A DNA stretch of 13,961 nt from an uncultured Desulfuromonas sp. (GTDB lineage Bacteria > Desulfobacterota > Desulfuromonadia > Desulfuromonadales > Trichloromonadaceae): positions 1-13,961 of the forward strand of contig CALJLX010000569.1 in the NCBI GenBank assembly GCA_937982495.1, read 5' to 3'. Shown here in pieces: positions 13,592 to 13,961 of the stretch. The translations under genes were made by a program, and so were the position numbers. The stretch's first letter is position 1. Every line of letters starts with the position of its first letter. Below the pieces are notes generated by a model. It saw only the letters and a list, made by a program, of their open reading frames with translations, ran no database searches and was not told the origin of the DNA.

Positions 13592-13961
13592 ATGCCTATC
13601 CTCGACTTGTCCCTAGCTTCCGTTTTGTTGGCGACGGCGGCCGGACTGGCCAGTGTCGCATCTCCCTGCGTCCTTCCCGTCGTTCCGATCCTGGTGACCG
13701 GCAGCGCCGAAGACCATCGTCATCGTCCGCTGCTCATCGTTCTCGGGTTGAGTGCCGGCTTCATGGCCATGGGCGCGTTGACCGCCCTTTTCGGCGGCGC
13801 CATGGCGTCGATCATGCCCCTGTTCGAGAAGATCTCCGGCGGCATCATCATTCTCTTCGGCATCCTGCTGCTTTTCGGCGTGAATCTTTTCAAGAACATC
13901 CATATATTCAACCGGATTCAGTCCGGCAGTCGCGGCCGCTGGTCGGGGCTGGTTCTCGGCC
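13592..13961 (+). CDS. ccdA: CcdA/DsbD-type transmembrane thiol transporter (N-terminal part)
   Basis: Partial CDS; 123 residues are visible before the right edge. The start ATG 13592 is 10 bases after the lipoprotein stop with a modest GGGA site. Residues 20-35 read LASVASPCVLPVVPIL: the SPCVLPVVP motif, with Cys26, is the first redox cysteine of the CcdA/DsbD membrane domain. Helices are predicted at about 7-36, 49-72 and 82-102 (IIILFGILLLFGV). CcdA moves reducing equivalents from cytoplasmic thioredoxin across the inner membrane to extracytoplasmic thiol proteins, for cytochrome c maturation or disulfide repair. The coupled thioredoxin-fold lipoprotein is a likely acceptor, and the DsbC-like protein elsewhere in the window is another possible client. 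The second Cys and the C-terminus are outside the window. Confidence 0.88.
   Translation, partial: MPILDLSLASVLLATAAGLASVASPCVLPVVPILVTGSAEDHRHRPLLIVLGLSAGFMAMGALTALFGGAMASIMPLFEKISGGIIILFGILLLFGVNLFKNIHIFNRIQSGSRGRWSGLVLG

Overview
The window is dense, high-GC bacterial chromosome with short intergenic gaps and many 4-base stop/start overlaps. The gene mix (Hsp70/DUF2760 locus, bacterial-type Bpt, SPFH/NfeD pair, YcgN-type Cys-rich protein, DsbC with a CTFC active site, CcdA with a thioredoxin-like lipoprotein) suggests a Gram-negative proteobacterium or desulfobacterial relative, most likely of the Geobacter/Desulfuromonas type. That placement is inferred from gene content and style only; no rRNA or other marker is present. 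I see no tRNA, rRNA, CRISPR array, insertion sequence or phage gene, and no clear pseudogene.

Layout. Positions 1-3368 (minus strand) hold a small-protein/DUF2760/Hsp70/Hsp70 cluster, read from 3368 down to the left edge, where the second Hsp70 is cut. Positions 3561-7392 (minus) hold a chain read as NfeD, SPFH/stomatin, YcgN-like Cys-rich protein, DsbC-like disulfide isomerase, MFS (Atg22/UMF1) transporter. Positions 7546-8253 (plus) encode the N-degron leucyltransferase Bpt, which converges on a two-gene minus-strand unit at 8345-11757: a KefB/KefC-type K+/H+ antiporter with RCK domains, then an unrecognised 473-aa soluble protein. A palindromic REP-like cluster sits between the convergent ends. 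From 12060 to the right edge the genes are on the plus strand: a protein carrying beta-carbonic-anhydrase-like Cys-x-Asp-x-Arg and His-x-x-Cys motifs, then a thioredoxin-fold lipoprotein with one active-site Cys, then the start of CcdA.

Themes. Protein quality control and envelope redox recur: divergent Hsp70s with a membrane DUF2760 partner, Bpt, SPFH/NfeD, DsbC, and CcdA with its thioredoxin-like lipoprotein. The best candidates for undescribed biology are the Hsp70-Hsp70-DUF2760 cluster, the carbonic-anhydrase-like protein, the antiporter-linked 473-aa protein with an internal helical repeat, and the one-cysteine thioredoxin lipoprotein beside CcdA.
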